A stretch of DNA of 64,000 bases from Cognatishimia sp. F0-27 (GTDB lineage Bacteria; Pseudomonadota; Alphaproteobacteria; Rhodobacterales; Rhodobacteraceae), in assembly GCF_020667845.1 (NCBI RefSeq), contig NZ_JAFMPQ010000019.1, positions 32,842 to 96,841 on the forward strand. The letters run 5' to 3'. The notes beneath the pieces were generated by a model. That model saw nothing but the letters and a program-made list of their open reading frames with translations. It was not told the origin of the DNA and searched no databases. Below, one piece after another: positions 38,175-46,747 of the stretch. The position numbers were made by a program, and so were the translations under genes. Position 1 is the first letter of the stretch. Every line of letters starts with the position of its first letter.

Positions 38175-41100
38175 GGGCAGGCTCCGGAATGAGGCGGGTA
38201 ATCGCGGTTTCGAGTTTCTGTGCAGTGCCTTCGAGCAGCCGAAGGGTGACCGCCGAGACCGTTCGGGCCCGCCAGTCTTCCAGCGGCTCGCCACGGATCC
38301 ACTGGTTGAACGCGCCCATGGACCGGCCGCAGTGGATCTGGAAATCGACTTTGCGCGCCGCGACGCCTTGCAGGGCGAGGCGCCCCGAGAGGCCAAAATA
38401 CCACCGGAAGACATAGGCCATCTTCTGTTTCGGCACGCGCTCGGCATGGGCTATGGCCTCCGGTGGCCAGTAGTCGCAGCATTCCTTCCAGACCGAGTCG
38501 AAACTGCGCTGGAAATACTTGTCCTCGATCTGCTGACGCGAGCGGGCGTCGATATCCTCAAGACAGTCGTGGCGCATGTAGAGTTCGAACAGGCGGTTGG
38601 CGCGCGCCGGAAAGAACACCCCGCGGCGCAGAACCTGTACCCGCGCGCCGATCTCGAACATGTCACCGGCTGGCGCATAGGCGGTGTCCTGCACCTCCGC
38701 TTCTGCCAGCATCTGTTTGACGAGATCCGAGGTTCCGGCCTCGCGTGTGCATTGGTTGATGGAGCCGGTCACCAGATATTCGGCGCCCAGCATCAGCGCG
38801 GATGCCGCCGCCTCGGGCGTGCCGATCCCGCCACCGGCCCCGATGCGCACAGAGGCGGCGTAGCCCTGTTCGCTGCGGATGCGATCACGCAGGCGACAGA
38901 TCGCGGGGATCAACACCGCGGCAACCCCCTGATCCGTATGTCCTCCGGAATCGGCTTCCACGGTGATGTCGTCAGCCATCGGGATATGCGCGGCCAAGGC
39001 CGCCTCCTCCGGGCCGATCCCGCCCTCCCGCAGAAGCTCGGCCACAAGCTCCGCCGGGGGCGGGCTGAGAAACGCGATGGCCACTTCGGGTCGCGAGAGC
39101 TTGGCCACGATGCGGTTGACGATGTGGATGGCGCCACCGTCGCGCTGAAGTCCGCTGAGGCGGTAGCGCACAAGGTCCTTCGAAATGCGCACATAGGCGG
39201 AAGCCTCGATCCGGCGCACACCGTGTTTGAGAAACAGCGCGACATTGGCCGCCTCGTTGGATCCGTTCAGCAGGTTCATGCCCCAGGGCGCGTCGCGATC
39301 CAGCTGTTTTTGCAGATCGAGAATGGCCTGTTCGACGCGCTCCGGAGACAGCCCGCCCGAGCCAAAGAAGGACAGGATGCCCGCTCTGGCGCAGGCCACC
39401 ACCCAGGGCACGCTCGCAATACCATGCACCATCGCCCCGCAGATATGCGCGTAGCGGGTGTTATGCGCCGTTCGGAATGCGGCTGACCCAAGCGTTTCCG
39501 CTGCGAAGCCAAGGCCCCGACGGATTGCCGGGGCGGGGCTGATGGCGACGCGCTCGGCCACGGGCTGCGCCGGAGCGGGGGCCGTTTTGTCAGCATCCTC
39601 AGCAAGCGCCAGTGGCGCCGCGCGGCTTGCGTCTGACGGTGCGGGATTGGGCGGCGTTGCGGCTTCAGCTTCATCGACGCGCACCGTTGCCGTCGAGGGC
39701 GTCTCTGGCCGATCCCGCTTCGCGGGGCGCGGGGTCCAGCTTGCGCGGGTCTCCGCAATCATGTTCGCAAGAACAGGCTTGGGCGCGATTTCGGTGAACG
39801 TATCGACGCCGGCTTCGAGCATGTGCTCCACGCAGCCGACCCAATCCACCGGGCGCGAAACCAGCCGCACCATGCCAAAGGCGACGCTGTCCGGGCCATG
39901 CGGACGACCGGTGACATTGGACAGAACCGGGATCACCGGGGCGCCGATCCGATGGCTGGCCACAGCCTGCGCAAAAGCTTCTTCCGCCGGACGCATCAGC
40001 CGCGAATGGAACGCGCCCCCCACCGGAAGCGCAATGACGGCCTTGGCCCCGGCACGCTCGAGAGGGTCTCGGGCGGCGGCGACCTGGGCCGCGTCGCCGG
40101 AAATCACCAGCTGGGATGGGGTGTTGATATTTGCGAGGTCCACCGCATCGAGACCCTGCGCTGCCAGAACCTGCGTGATGACATCGCGGCCCAGACCGAG
40201 AACGGCGGACATCGCGCCCGCCGGCGCATCGCCCATCAGCGCGCCACGGGTTTTCACGATCTTCAACCCGGTCGCAAAATCAAACGCGCCGCCGGCCACA
40301 AGCGCATTCAACTCGCCGAGGGAATGCCCCGCGAGCATGTCCGGCGGATCGGCGCTTTCGAGATGTGCGCGATAGGCCAGAGCGTTGACCACAAAGAGCG
40401 CGGGCTGGGTATAACGCGTGTCGCGCAGGCGCCCATCGGGATCGTCGCGGCAAAGCGCGGCGATGGAATATCCCAGAATGTCGTCGGCCTCGGCCGTCTG
40501 CTCCTGGTAGCGTGCAAACAATGCCTCGCCCATACCCCGGATCTGCGCCCCTTGCCCGGCGAAAACCACCGCGCGCCTCTTTGCGGGCGCTGGTTCGTCG
40601 ACACGTGGCGCGGCGGGGGCCGCAAGCGGCACGGATGCGCTCGCGTCGGTGGTCATGGTGAGTGCGGTCTCTACACGGCGCAGATTGTGAAGTTCCGCAT
40701 CCCCGGACGCGTAGGGAGAGAGAATGGCATGGCCGACCACGGTGGCCGGCAACGCTACCGCCTGCCGCACCAAAGTGGCCTGGCTCCCCGATGGCCCAAG
40801 GTCGACGAGCGCCTGTAGCCCCGGCAGCTCCGTCAATTGCGTGGCAGCCTCGACAAATCGGATCCTGTCGCGTCCGACCGCTGCAAAATGCCCGGGCGTG
40901 ACGCGGGTGACAACGCGCCCTGTCCGGCAGGAAATCCACGGGATCTTCGGAGCGGCAAACGACTTGGCGGCAAAGATGGCGTCGATCTCCGCCGCAGCGC
41001 GATCCATGCCGGGGCCGTGAAAGGCATGTGTCACCGGCAAGGCAATGGCGGCGATGCGGGAGGTCGCGGCTTGTCCTGCGAGTTCTGCAATCGCATCGGG

Positions 41101-41655
41101 CGACCCGGACACAACCACATTGTCCGGCCCGTGGACGCCGGCAAGCGTCAACGCGCCACTGCATTCCCGACAAAGCCGCTCCACGCGCGCCTCGCCTGCC
41201 ATGACCGCGAGCATGCGTCCGGGCGGACAGGCTTTGGCCACCGCCTGCGCGGCTCCGGCGACGCAATCAAGCATATCCTCTGCACCGATCGTTCCGGCGA
41301 CAACGGCGGCGGCGCATTCGCCGAGCGAACTGCCAAGGACGGCCTGCGGAACAACGCCGGCGGCGATCAGTCTTTCGGCCAGCGCAATCTCGAGCATGAA
41401 GATCGCGGGATGGGTGAGGACGGTCTGATCAAAAGGCGCATCCTTGCCGAGGGCATCGTCGTAAAGACGCTCCAGAACCGATTGGTGCCCGCCGGACGTG
41501 AGATGCGCGTCGAGCCGCTCCATCGTCCGACGGAATCCCGGCTCCCCATCATACAGCGCGCGGCCCATCTGGGCGTATTGGAACCCCTGTCCCGGAAAGA
41601 GAAAGGCCACCCCATCGCCCACTGGCGCCGTGTATCGGGATGGCCGGACATTCAT
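38167..41655 (-). CDS. Trans-acting AT-AT-ER protein of the PKS
   Basis: 1162 residues in three parts. AT1 (about 10-300) has GQGFQYAQM and the serine motif GSSLGE near residue 108, with AFHGPGM later. AT2 (about 360-660) has canonical GHSLGE near 445 and GAFHSRLM and is the likely malonyl transferase. A PfaD-type FMN-dependent enoyl reductase (about 720-1150) has GGIGTPEAAASALMLGA and CTREAGTS. AT1 lacks the His of the usual GHSxGE motif and may be a proofreading acyl hydrolase. The ER acts in trans on enoyl intermediates, because the PKSs have no ER domain. ATG 41655 is preferred over the in-frame GTG at 41676 because a GAGG lies about 10 bases before it and none precedes the GTG. It is the first gene of the operon. 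Confidence 0.92.
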   Translation of the reverse strand: MNVRPSRYTAPVGDGVAFLFPGQGFQYAQMGRALYDGEPGFRRTMERLDAHLTSGGHQSVLERLYDDALGKDAPFDQTVLTHPAIFMLEIALAERLIAAGVVPQAVLGSSLGECAAAVVAGTIGAEDMLDCVAGAAQAVAKACPPGRMLAVMAGEARVERLCRECSGALTLAGVHGPDNVVVSGSPDAIAELAGQAATSRIAAIALPVTHAFHGPGMDRAAAEIDAIFAAKSFAAPKIPWISCRTGRVVTRVTPGHFAAVGRDRIRFVEAATQLTELPGLQALVDLGPSGSQATLVRQAVALPATVVGHAILSPYASGDAELHNLRRVETALTMTTDASASVPLAAPAAPRVDEPAPAKRRAVVFAGQGAQIRGMGEALFARYQEQTAEADDILGYSIAALCRDDPDGRLRDTRYTQPALFVVNALAYRAHLESADPPDMLAGHSLGELNALVAGGAFDFATGLKIVKTRGALMGDAPAGAMSAVLGLGRDVITQVLAAQGLDAVDLANINTPSQLVISGDAAQVAAARDPLERAGAKAVIALPVGGAFHSRLMRPAEEAFAQAVASHRIGAPVIPVLSNVTGRPHGPDSVAFGMVRLVSRPVDWVGCVEHMLEAGVDTFTEIAPKPVLANMIAETRASWTPRPAKRDRPETPSTATVRVDEAEAATPPNPAPSDASRAAPLALAEDADKTAPAPAQPVAERVAISPAPAIRRGLGFAAETLGSAAFRTAHNTRYAHICGAMVHGIASVPWVVACARAGILSFFGSGGLSPERVEQAILDLQKQLDRDAPWGMNLLNGSNEAANVALFLKHGVRRIEASAYVRISKDLVRYRLSGLQRDGGAIHIVNRIVAKLSRPEVAIAFLSPPPAELVAELLREGGIGPEEAALAAHIPMADDITVEADSGGHTDQGVAAVLIPAICRLRDRIRSEQGYAASVRIGAGGGIGTPEAAASALMLGAEYLVTGSINQCTREAGTSDLVKQMLAEAEVQDTAYAPAGDMFEIGARVQVLRRGVFFPARANRLFELYMRHDCLEDIDARSRQQIEDKYFQRSFDSVWKECCDYWPPEAIAHAERVPKQKMAYVFRWYFGLSGRLALQGVAARKVDFQIHCGRSMGAFNQWIRGEPLEDWRARTVSAVTLRLLEGTAQKLETAITRLIPEPAHA

Positions 41656-42161
41656 GACAGCGGCACCTCGATACACGTAAAACGTGCAAGTGCGGAGGGT
41701 TCAGCCATCTCGGAGAAAGGCCGGGGGCAAGAGATCGAGCCGGGGAGAGAATCGGGAAAAAACATACAACACCGTCAATTACTTAGACCACGCAAGCGCT
41801 ATTCGAACGTCGGCAAGCACGTCATCCACGTTTAGAGACGCACAACCTTAACGTCAATTTTTATTCACTTATACTCGCTAAGTTTGTTCATTCTCTACCT
41901 GTGGCGGCCAGATATTAATCATCCTAAAATTGTGGACTCTTCATTGACAGAAGGCCGCACAACCCCGTAGCGTTGACCCAAAGTCACCCGGTTTGCCTGA
42001 GACCGGGTCGAAAAGATCGGGATGATCGAAAATCCCACAGCGCTCTGGCGGATCGGCATCGCAAAAGCGGCTTTCGACATTCAGGTGCCAAGGCAGGTCA
42101 AAAAGCGGATCAACAAAACACCCTGCGGGTCCCCACGCAAAGGTCAGACAAGGGAACGACC
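41656..42161. other. Divergent intergenic region between PKS operon and methyltransferase gene
   Basis: 506 bases without a convincing gene. The centre (about 41760-41945) is clearly AT-rich compared with the flanks, as expected for a control region serving the leftward PKS operon and the rightward methyltransferase gene. The long frame starting at 41973 is only an upstream extension of the methyltransferase. No palindrome strong enough to name an operator was seen. Confidence 0.7.
41829..41857 (-). promoter_or_regulatory. Possible sigma70-type promoter of the PKS operon
   Basis: Read on the minus strand, TTGACG (41857-41852) and TAAACG (41834-41829) are separated by 17 bases, inside the AT-rich part of the divergent region and about 175 bases before the AT-AT-ER start. 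The -35 match is good and the -10 match is weak. Other hexamer pairs in this AT-rich stretch are possible. Confidence 0.3.
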
Positions 42162-43280
42162 ATGGATGCACCGACAAGCAAGGCCCGTGAATTCCGCATC
42201 AACCTTATGGATGCCCTGCAGCGACGCGTGACCGGGGACGCGCTTCCCGACGGGTTCAAGCCGGATAACTGGCTCTGGCAATGCTTTCCGAAACGGACAT
42301 GGGCGCTGGAGTTTCTTGCCCTGCGGACGCTTGTCGCCCTGGCGCTTTGCGTGGTGCTTTGGGGCCACGGGTGGGCGGTTGCCGCGGTTCTGGCGCTGCA
42401 TTTCCTGCCGACGCTGTACCAGCTCACGCGCATGACCGTGTCGCGCACCTTTGGCTCCAATGTCATGATGCCGGTCGTGTTTTTGGGCATGATGCTGGTG
42501 GCACTCGCACAAAAAGCCGTGCAATTCGGCCTGCTGATCGGTGGTGCGGCGCTGCTTCTTCTGGCCGAAGGTATTTGGTGGCAAGCGCTCGGCTTGCTGA
42601 TGATCTATGGTTTTCTGATGGATCTGGAGGTCGACCGCTGGTTCCGTGCGCGCCAGCATTTCAACCCCGAGATCCAGAAAGGATTCAGCCGCCGTCCCTT
42701 GAGCCGAGCAATCGCGCAATCCGCCGTTGCCCATCCCGCACCCAAGGTGCTCGACGTGGCATGCGGGGATGGCAGCAGCTTTCTGGCCCATATCAGCGAT
42801 GCTATCGCGGAGGCCGGCGGTCAAACCGTCGGGGTTGATTCCAATCCGAACGGGATCGCCGCAGGCCGCGCGAAATTCCCCGGGCTGGACCTGCATGTCG
42901 GCGACGCCGTCGCCCTGCCCTTCGAGGACGAGAGCTTTGACGTGGTCACCAGTTTTGGCGGCGTCAACCAGCAAGCCATGGGCAGCAAGGCGCTGGCCGA
43001 GCTGTTCCGCGTTTGCAAAACCGGGGGCACCGTGTTCCTGCTCGATGAGCAACTCGCACGGGGAAGTTCATGGATCGAGCGACAGCATTTCTATCGCACG
43101 ATTACCTCCACGAGTTCGAATTCATGGATGCTCGATGAAGCGCCGGTGAATTACCTGCCGCCCGAAGCCGGCAATCTCAGGGTTGTTCAAGCGGGGAGTT
43201 CCTACTACATCCTGCGGGCCGACAAGATGAAGCGCGACATCTCTGTTGCGACCGCTGCCCCGGAGGCGCTGCGCGCGTGA
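42162..43280 (+). CDS. Membrane-anchored class I SAM-dependent methyltransferase
   Basis: 372 residues. The N-terminal part has about four hydrophobic helices in two blocks (roughly residues 45-90 and 105-150), for example ALALCVVLWGHGWAVAAVLAL and LLIGGAALLLLAEGIWW. The C-terminal half is a Methyltransf_11/UbiE-like domain with SAM motif I VLDVACGDGSS near residue 195, an acidic residue after GVDSN, and VVTSFGGVNQ. ATG 42162 is chosen because AAGGGA lies about 8 bases before it; the open frame reaches 41973 without a recognisable start. It faces away from the PKS operon across the shared AT-rich region and could methylate the polyketide at the membrane, or a quinone or lipid. The substrate cannot be read from the sequence. 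Confidence 0.8.
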   Translation: MDAPTSKAREFRINLMDALQRRVTGDALPDGFKPDNWLWQCFPKRTWALEFLALRTLVALALCVVLWGHGWAVAAVLALHFLPTLYQLTRMTVSRTFGSNVMMPVVFLGMMLVALAQKAVQFGLLIGGAALLLLAEGIWWQALGLLMIYGFLMDLEVDRWFRARQHFNPEIQKGFSRRPLSRAIAQSAVAHPAPKVLDVACGDGSSFLAHISDAIAEAGGQTVGVDSNPNGIAAGRAKFPGLDLHVGDAVALPFEDESFDVVTSFGGVNQQAMGSKALAELFRVCKTGGTVFLLDEQLARGSSWIERQHFYRTITSTSSNSWMLDEAPVNYLPPEAGNLRVVQAGSSYYILRADKMKRDISVATAAPEALRA

Positions 43281-43347
43281 TCCGAGGGCGTGGCCCCCTC
43301 ACGGCGACCGGGTCCGGGGGTTCCCTCCCGCAGGCAGCGCATGCTCG

Positions 43348-45090
43348 TCAAAGAAAGTCGAAATCGCTTTCGGACAGGCGCGACACGTCGACCCCCTCCA
43401 GCATCACCGCATAGCGGTAAGAGCTCGCCGCCCAATCGTTCGCGCTGACCTGCTCGTGTCCGATCAGGACACCGCTGGCGGTTTGCAGAATGGTCAGCGC
43501 GTCAAGCGCCACCCCTTCGAGCACAAGCCGATCTTCGCCCGGCACAAAATCCGCAACGAGGTCATGGCCGGGATCACGGTTGAAGCGAAAGACAAAGGCA
43601 TCGGCCTCCGCACCGCCTGTCAGGCTGTCATTGCCATCACCCCCCGCCAGCGTATCGCGCCCCGCACCGCCGTCCAGCGTATCGTTGCCACGATCCCCGA
43701 AGAGCCGATCGGAGCCATCGCCCCCGAAAAGCCGGTCGTTGTTGTTGTTGCCGCTCAGGCTGTCATTGCCATCGCCGCCCGACAGGGTATCGCTGCCATC
43801 GCCACCCTGAACAGTGTCGGCACCTTCGCCCGCATCGATCCAGTCGCTGCCGGCCCCGCCGTAAAGGGTATCCTGCCCGAAACCGCCAATCAGCCTGTCC
43901 GCGCCCTGCCCGCCAAAGACAAGGTCGTGACCGCCGCCGGCATCGACGCTGTCATCATCCGCACCGGCCCAGATGCTGTCCGCACCCCAGCCGCCCAGAA
44001 CGCTGTCGGCCCCGGTGCCGCCAAACAGACGGTCGTTGCCAAATCCACCATCGACCGTATCGGCCCCGTCACTCCCGTAAAGCGTGTCGGACGCACTGCC
44101 GCCGGTCAGCAGGTCGCGCCCGTTTCCGCCGGTGAGGCTGTCCGCGCCACCGCCCCCGGCAACGGTGTCGTCGCCGTCGCTGCCGTGCAGGGTGTCGGAG
44201 CCGCCCCCCCCCTCCAGAAGGTCGTTACCGTCCCCCCCTGAAGACAGGTCATCGCCGCTCCCGGCATCCACACTGTCATTGCCGGACCCGGCCCAGATCG
44301 TATCGTCGCCGGAATTGGCGCGCATCCGGTCGTCACCATCGCCGCCCGCGATCCGGTCGTGACCGGCCCCGCCGCTCACCGTATCGTTGCCGGTGCCGGA
44401 TTCGATCCGGTCATCTCCGGCATTGCCGCTGACGCTGTCATCACCGTCTCCACCGGTCACCCAATCATCACCCGGACCGCCGCTGACCGTATCCGCTCCG
44501 GTGCCCCCGGAGATCCGGTCGATTCCGGCGCCGCCGATCACGAGGTCATTGCCCGCGCCACCGGCCATCCAGTCATTGCCATCGCCGCCGAAAAGCCGGT
44601 CATGGTCATGGCCGCCGGTCATGCGGTCATTGCCATCGTCTCCGAAAATCAGATCGTTGCCCGGTCCGCCATTGACCCAATCGTTGCCGAGATCACCCTT
44701 GATCGTGTCGTTGCCATGGCCGCCATCGGCGCGGTCATCGCCGCCGCCTGCGTCAAGCGAGTCGTTGCCTTCACCGCCCGCCAGAACATCGCCCGCGTCG
44801 TGCCCGGCAAGCCGGTCGTCACCATCGCCGCCCGCAAGCCTGTCCCGGTCGGAACCGCCTTCGATCACATCGTTCCCGGCACCACCGTTCAGGATGCCGA
44901 TCCCCTCGCCGCCAAGGAGCGTGTCGTTTCCGTCGCCGCCATTGAGCTTGTCGATCCCGGCAAGCCCGAGCAGCAGGTCATCGCCCGCGAGACCGTTGAT
45001 GATCTCTTCACCGTCCGTGCCGGTGAGTGTGTCGGAGGTCTCCTGCCCCGTCAAAACACGGGGCGACCAGCTATCGGGGATCTGGAACAT
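43348..45090 (-). CDS. RTX calcium-binding repeat protein with no separate effector domain
   Basis: 580 residues. From about residue 32 to 500 it is an almost unbroken run of about 52 nonapeptides of the GGxGxDxLx type, which bind calcium in parallel beta-rolls. The last 80 residues include GGAEADAFVFRF, DLVADFVPGEDRLVLEG and a hydrophobic end (SDFDFL), as in RTX proteins exported by type I secretion. There is no Sec signal peptide, consistent with a C-terminal type I signal. No protease or lipase domain is visible, so it may be a surface or matrix protein. No type I secretion genes lie in the window. It converges with the methyltransferase gene. No good ribosome binding site was seen before ATG 45090, so the start is less certain than the rest. 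Confidence 0.88.
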   Translation of the reverse strand: MFQIPDSWSPRVLTGQETSDTLTGTDGEEIINGLAGDDLLLGLAGIDKLNGGDGNDTLLGGEGIGILNGGAGNDVIEGGSDRDRLAGGDGDDRLAGHDAGDVLAGGEGNDSLDAGGGDDRADGGHGNDTIKGDLGNDWVNGGPGNDLIFGDDGNDRMTGGHDHDRLFGGDGNDWMAGGAGNDLVIGGAGIDRISGGTGADTVSGGPGDDWVTGGDGDDSVSGNAGDDRIESGTGNDTVSGGAGHDRIAGGDGDDRMRANSGDDTIWAGSGNDSVDAGSGDDLSSGGDGNDLLEGGGGSDTLHGSDGDDTVAGGGGADSLTGGNGRDLLTGGSASDTLYGSDGADTVDGGFGNDRLFGGTGADSVLGGWGADSIWAGADDDSVDAGGGHDLVFGGQGADRLIGGFGQDTLYGGAGSDWIDAGEGADTVQGGDGSDTLSGGDGNDSLSGNNNNDRLFGGDGSDRLFGDRGNDTLDGGAGRDTLAGGDGNDSLTGGAEADAFVFRFNRDPGHDLVADFVPGEDRLVLEGVALDALTILQTASGVLIGHEQVSANDWAASSYRYAVMLEGVDVSRLSESDFDFL

Positions 45091-45205
45091 GATCTGCTGC
45101 GCACTCGTCTTCTATTTTCCGAAAACGAAGAACCTCAAAATCGCGGCATAATTAAGTCATGGTTAACCGGATTTTTCATGCATCGACAGCCACTGTGGCC
45201 ACGGT

Positions 45206-45261
45206 GTCACAAACACCACGTCACAAGCACCACGTCACAAGCACCGTGTCACAAGCACCGT
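45206..45261. repeat. Four tandem 14-bp repeats upstream of the RTX gene
   Basis: Units start at 45206, 45220, 45234 and 45248. Each is GTCACAARCACC followed by AC or GT, with only small changes between copies. They lie 115-171 bases before the RTX start and about 65 bases past the stop of the OmpA-like gene. A partial palindrome (CACTGTGGCCACGGTG) adjoins them on the left. They could be an operator array or just simple repeat expansion. Confidence 0.75.
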
Positions 45262-45326
45262 GTGATAGCTCCGGGTCGGGTAGCCCGGCGGCGGAACAGG
45301 CCCGACCGGGCCCCCGCGATCCTGTT

Positions 45327-46559
45327 TCACCCCGTGCAGGAGATTTCCACCCGCCGGTTCAGTGACCGGCCCGCCTCGTCCGCGTTGCTGGCAATCGGTG
45401 CGTCCTCCCCCCGCCCCGAGGCGGAGAGGCGCGCGGCATCGAGACCCAGCGCCACCAACGCAGCCACAACCGATTGTGCCCGGCGTTCGGACAGGGCACG
45501 ATTGTACGCCGCGTCCCCCTCGCTGGAGGAGTGTCCGATAATCTCGATCCGGGTCGCATCGTTTGCCCGCAATCCTGCATGAAGATCGGCAAGGATCTGG
45601 TTCGATTCCGGCCGGATGGCGGCGCTGTCGAAGTCAAAGCCGATCCCGTGCACGACGGAGCCACATCCCAGGGTCGGAACCTCTGGCTCCAGACATTTGG
45701 GTGGCTGCTCGGAGCGTGTGCCATCATAGGGTTTGAACGGAGCGCCATTGCTGGACCGCAAACCGCGGAATCCGCCTTCGGCATCGGCAATCAGGATGAA
45801 TTGCGACGGCACCCCGGCGCTGTCCGCCCCCAAGGCACGCAGAATCGGCCCCGTAACCGTGCCGGTCAGCGTGGCGTTGCCATCATAACAACCGCTGACC
45901 GTGGCGCCATTCTGTGCAAGTTCCATTTTCACGCCGCGCCCGCCCCACACACCGCCAAACGTCTCGGACAGGGGGGCCGCGCGCTGGGTTCCGGTCCCGA
46001 TGATCTCGGAAAACTCCATGAATGTCTGGTCGCGCTGGATGTCGATCCCGCCCCGCAACCGAAGGCGCACCCATTGCACCTCAGGCCTTTCAGAACGCAT
46101 CTCGAGCGCGGTGAACTGCCCCTTCTCGTCATGGGTCGCGAGCACTGCACCGGCCAACGGAACAAACGGCCCCTCCGGCCCCTCGGAGGCACCCAACACC
46201 GTGACCTCCCGGAAAAAGGTCTGAGAGGGACTGGGGGTTTCCAGAATGTTGGGCACCGCGAACCCGTCAAACACGGTGGGGGCCGGCAACGAGACGGTGA
46301 TCTCCAGCACGTCCTCCGGCGTGGCGGGTTTGCGCAGCGCCACAAAGCCGGAATGGTCCCCGTCGATCATGGCAAGGGCCTGATCCATCCCGACGCGCAT
46401 ATCCGTCCCGGTGGAGGTGATCGCAATGGGAAGCGCGCCTTGCGCAAATGACAAAAGATCGGCCCGCGTTTCGTCCTGGGCCGACGCGCTGTTCGAGCCC
46501 CCCAGGACAGCGAGGGCAATGGCGAGGCTCGCAAAAATAGTCCGAGAACGGTGCGGCAT
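45327..46559 (-). CDS. OmpA-family outer membrane protein with signal peptide
   Basis: 410 residues. The signal peptide spans residues 1-27 and ends ASA before Gln. The middle contains a discoidin-like beta segment (about residues 80-170, with VQWVRLRLRGG) and a second beta-rich domain (GATVSGCYDGNATLTGTV). The C-terminal OmpA-like peptidoglycan-binding domain has GIGFDFDSAAIRPES, the IEIIGHSSSEGD core and NRRVEI. ATG 46559 is preferred because GGAGG lies 6 bases before it and the signal peptide then begins MPHRSR; the frame extends 7 codons further upstream. The protein probably links the outer membrane to peptidoglycan. Confidence 0.85.
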   Translation of the reverse strand: MPHRSRTIFASLAIALAVLGGSNSASAQDETRADLLSFAQGALPIAITSTGTDMRVGMDQALAMIDGDHSGFVALRKPATPEDVLEITVSLPAPTVFDGFAVPNILETPSPSQTFFREVTVLGASEGPEGPFVPLAGAVLATHDEKGQFTALEMRSERPEVQWVRLRLRGGIDIQRDQTFMEFSEIIGTGTQRAAPLSETFGGVWGGRGVKMELAQNGATVSGCYDGNATLTGTVTGPILRALGADSAGVPSQFILIADAEGGFRGLRSSNGAPFKPYDGTRSEQPPKCLEPEVPTLGCGSVVHGIGFDFDSAAIRPESNQILADLHAGLRANDATRIEIIGHSSSEGDAAYNRALSERRAQSVVAALVALGLDAARLSASGRGEDAPIASNADEAGRSLNRRVEISCTG

Positions 46560-46747
46560 GTAATCCTCCGCGATAGGCATGAATGCGGTCAGGGTAACGC
46601 AAATCGGTGCCTTCTGTCACCTGTCCACACAAATGGCACGCCGCACCGCCTGCGCGGCCGCCGCCATGCGCGGGAGTATCAGCCATGACAGGATGTCGAA
46701 TGTCGGCGAGACCGGGGACCGAACAGAGCCGCTCCACCCTGCTCGGG

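Noticed and set aside
43281..43347. Possible bidirectional terminator between the methyltransferase and RTX genes
   Set aside because: Only a 5-bp GC stem (GAGGG/CCCTC) with no T-run was found, too weak to call.
45206..45261. Possible CRISPR array
   Set aside because: Units are 14 bp, directly adjacent and without spacers, and no cas genes lie nearby.
43246..45582. Two long + strand frames opposite the RTX gene with apparently repetitive hydrophobic protein
   Set aside because: They are the reverse complement of the RTX repeat codons. The RTX strand shows the real nonapeptide pattern and C-terminal signal.
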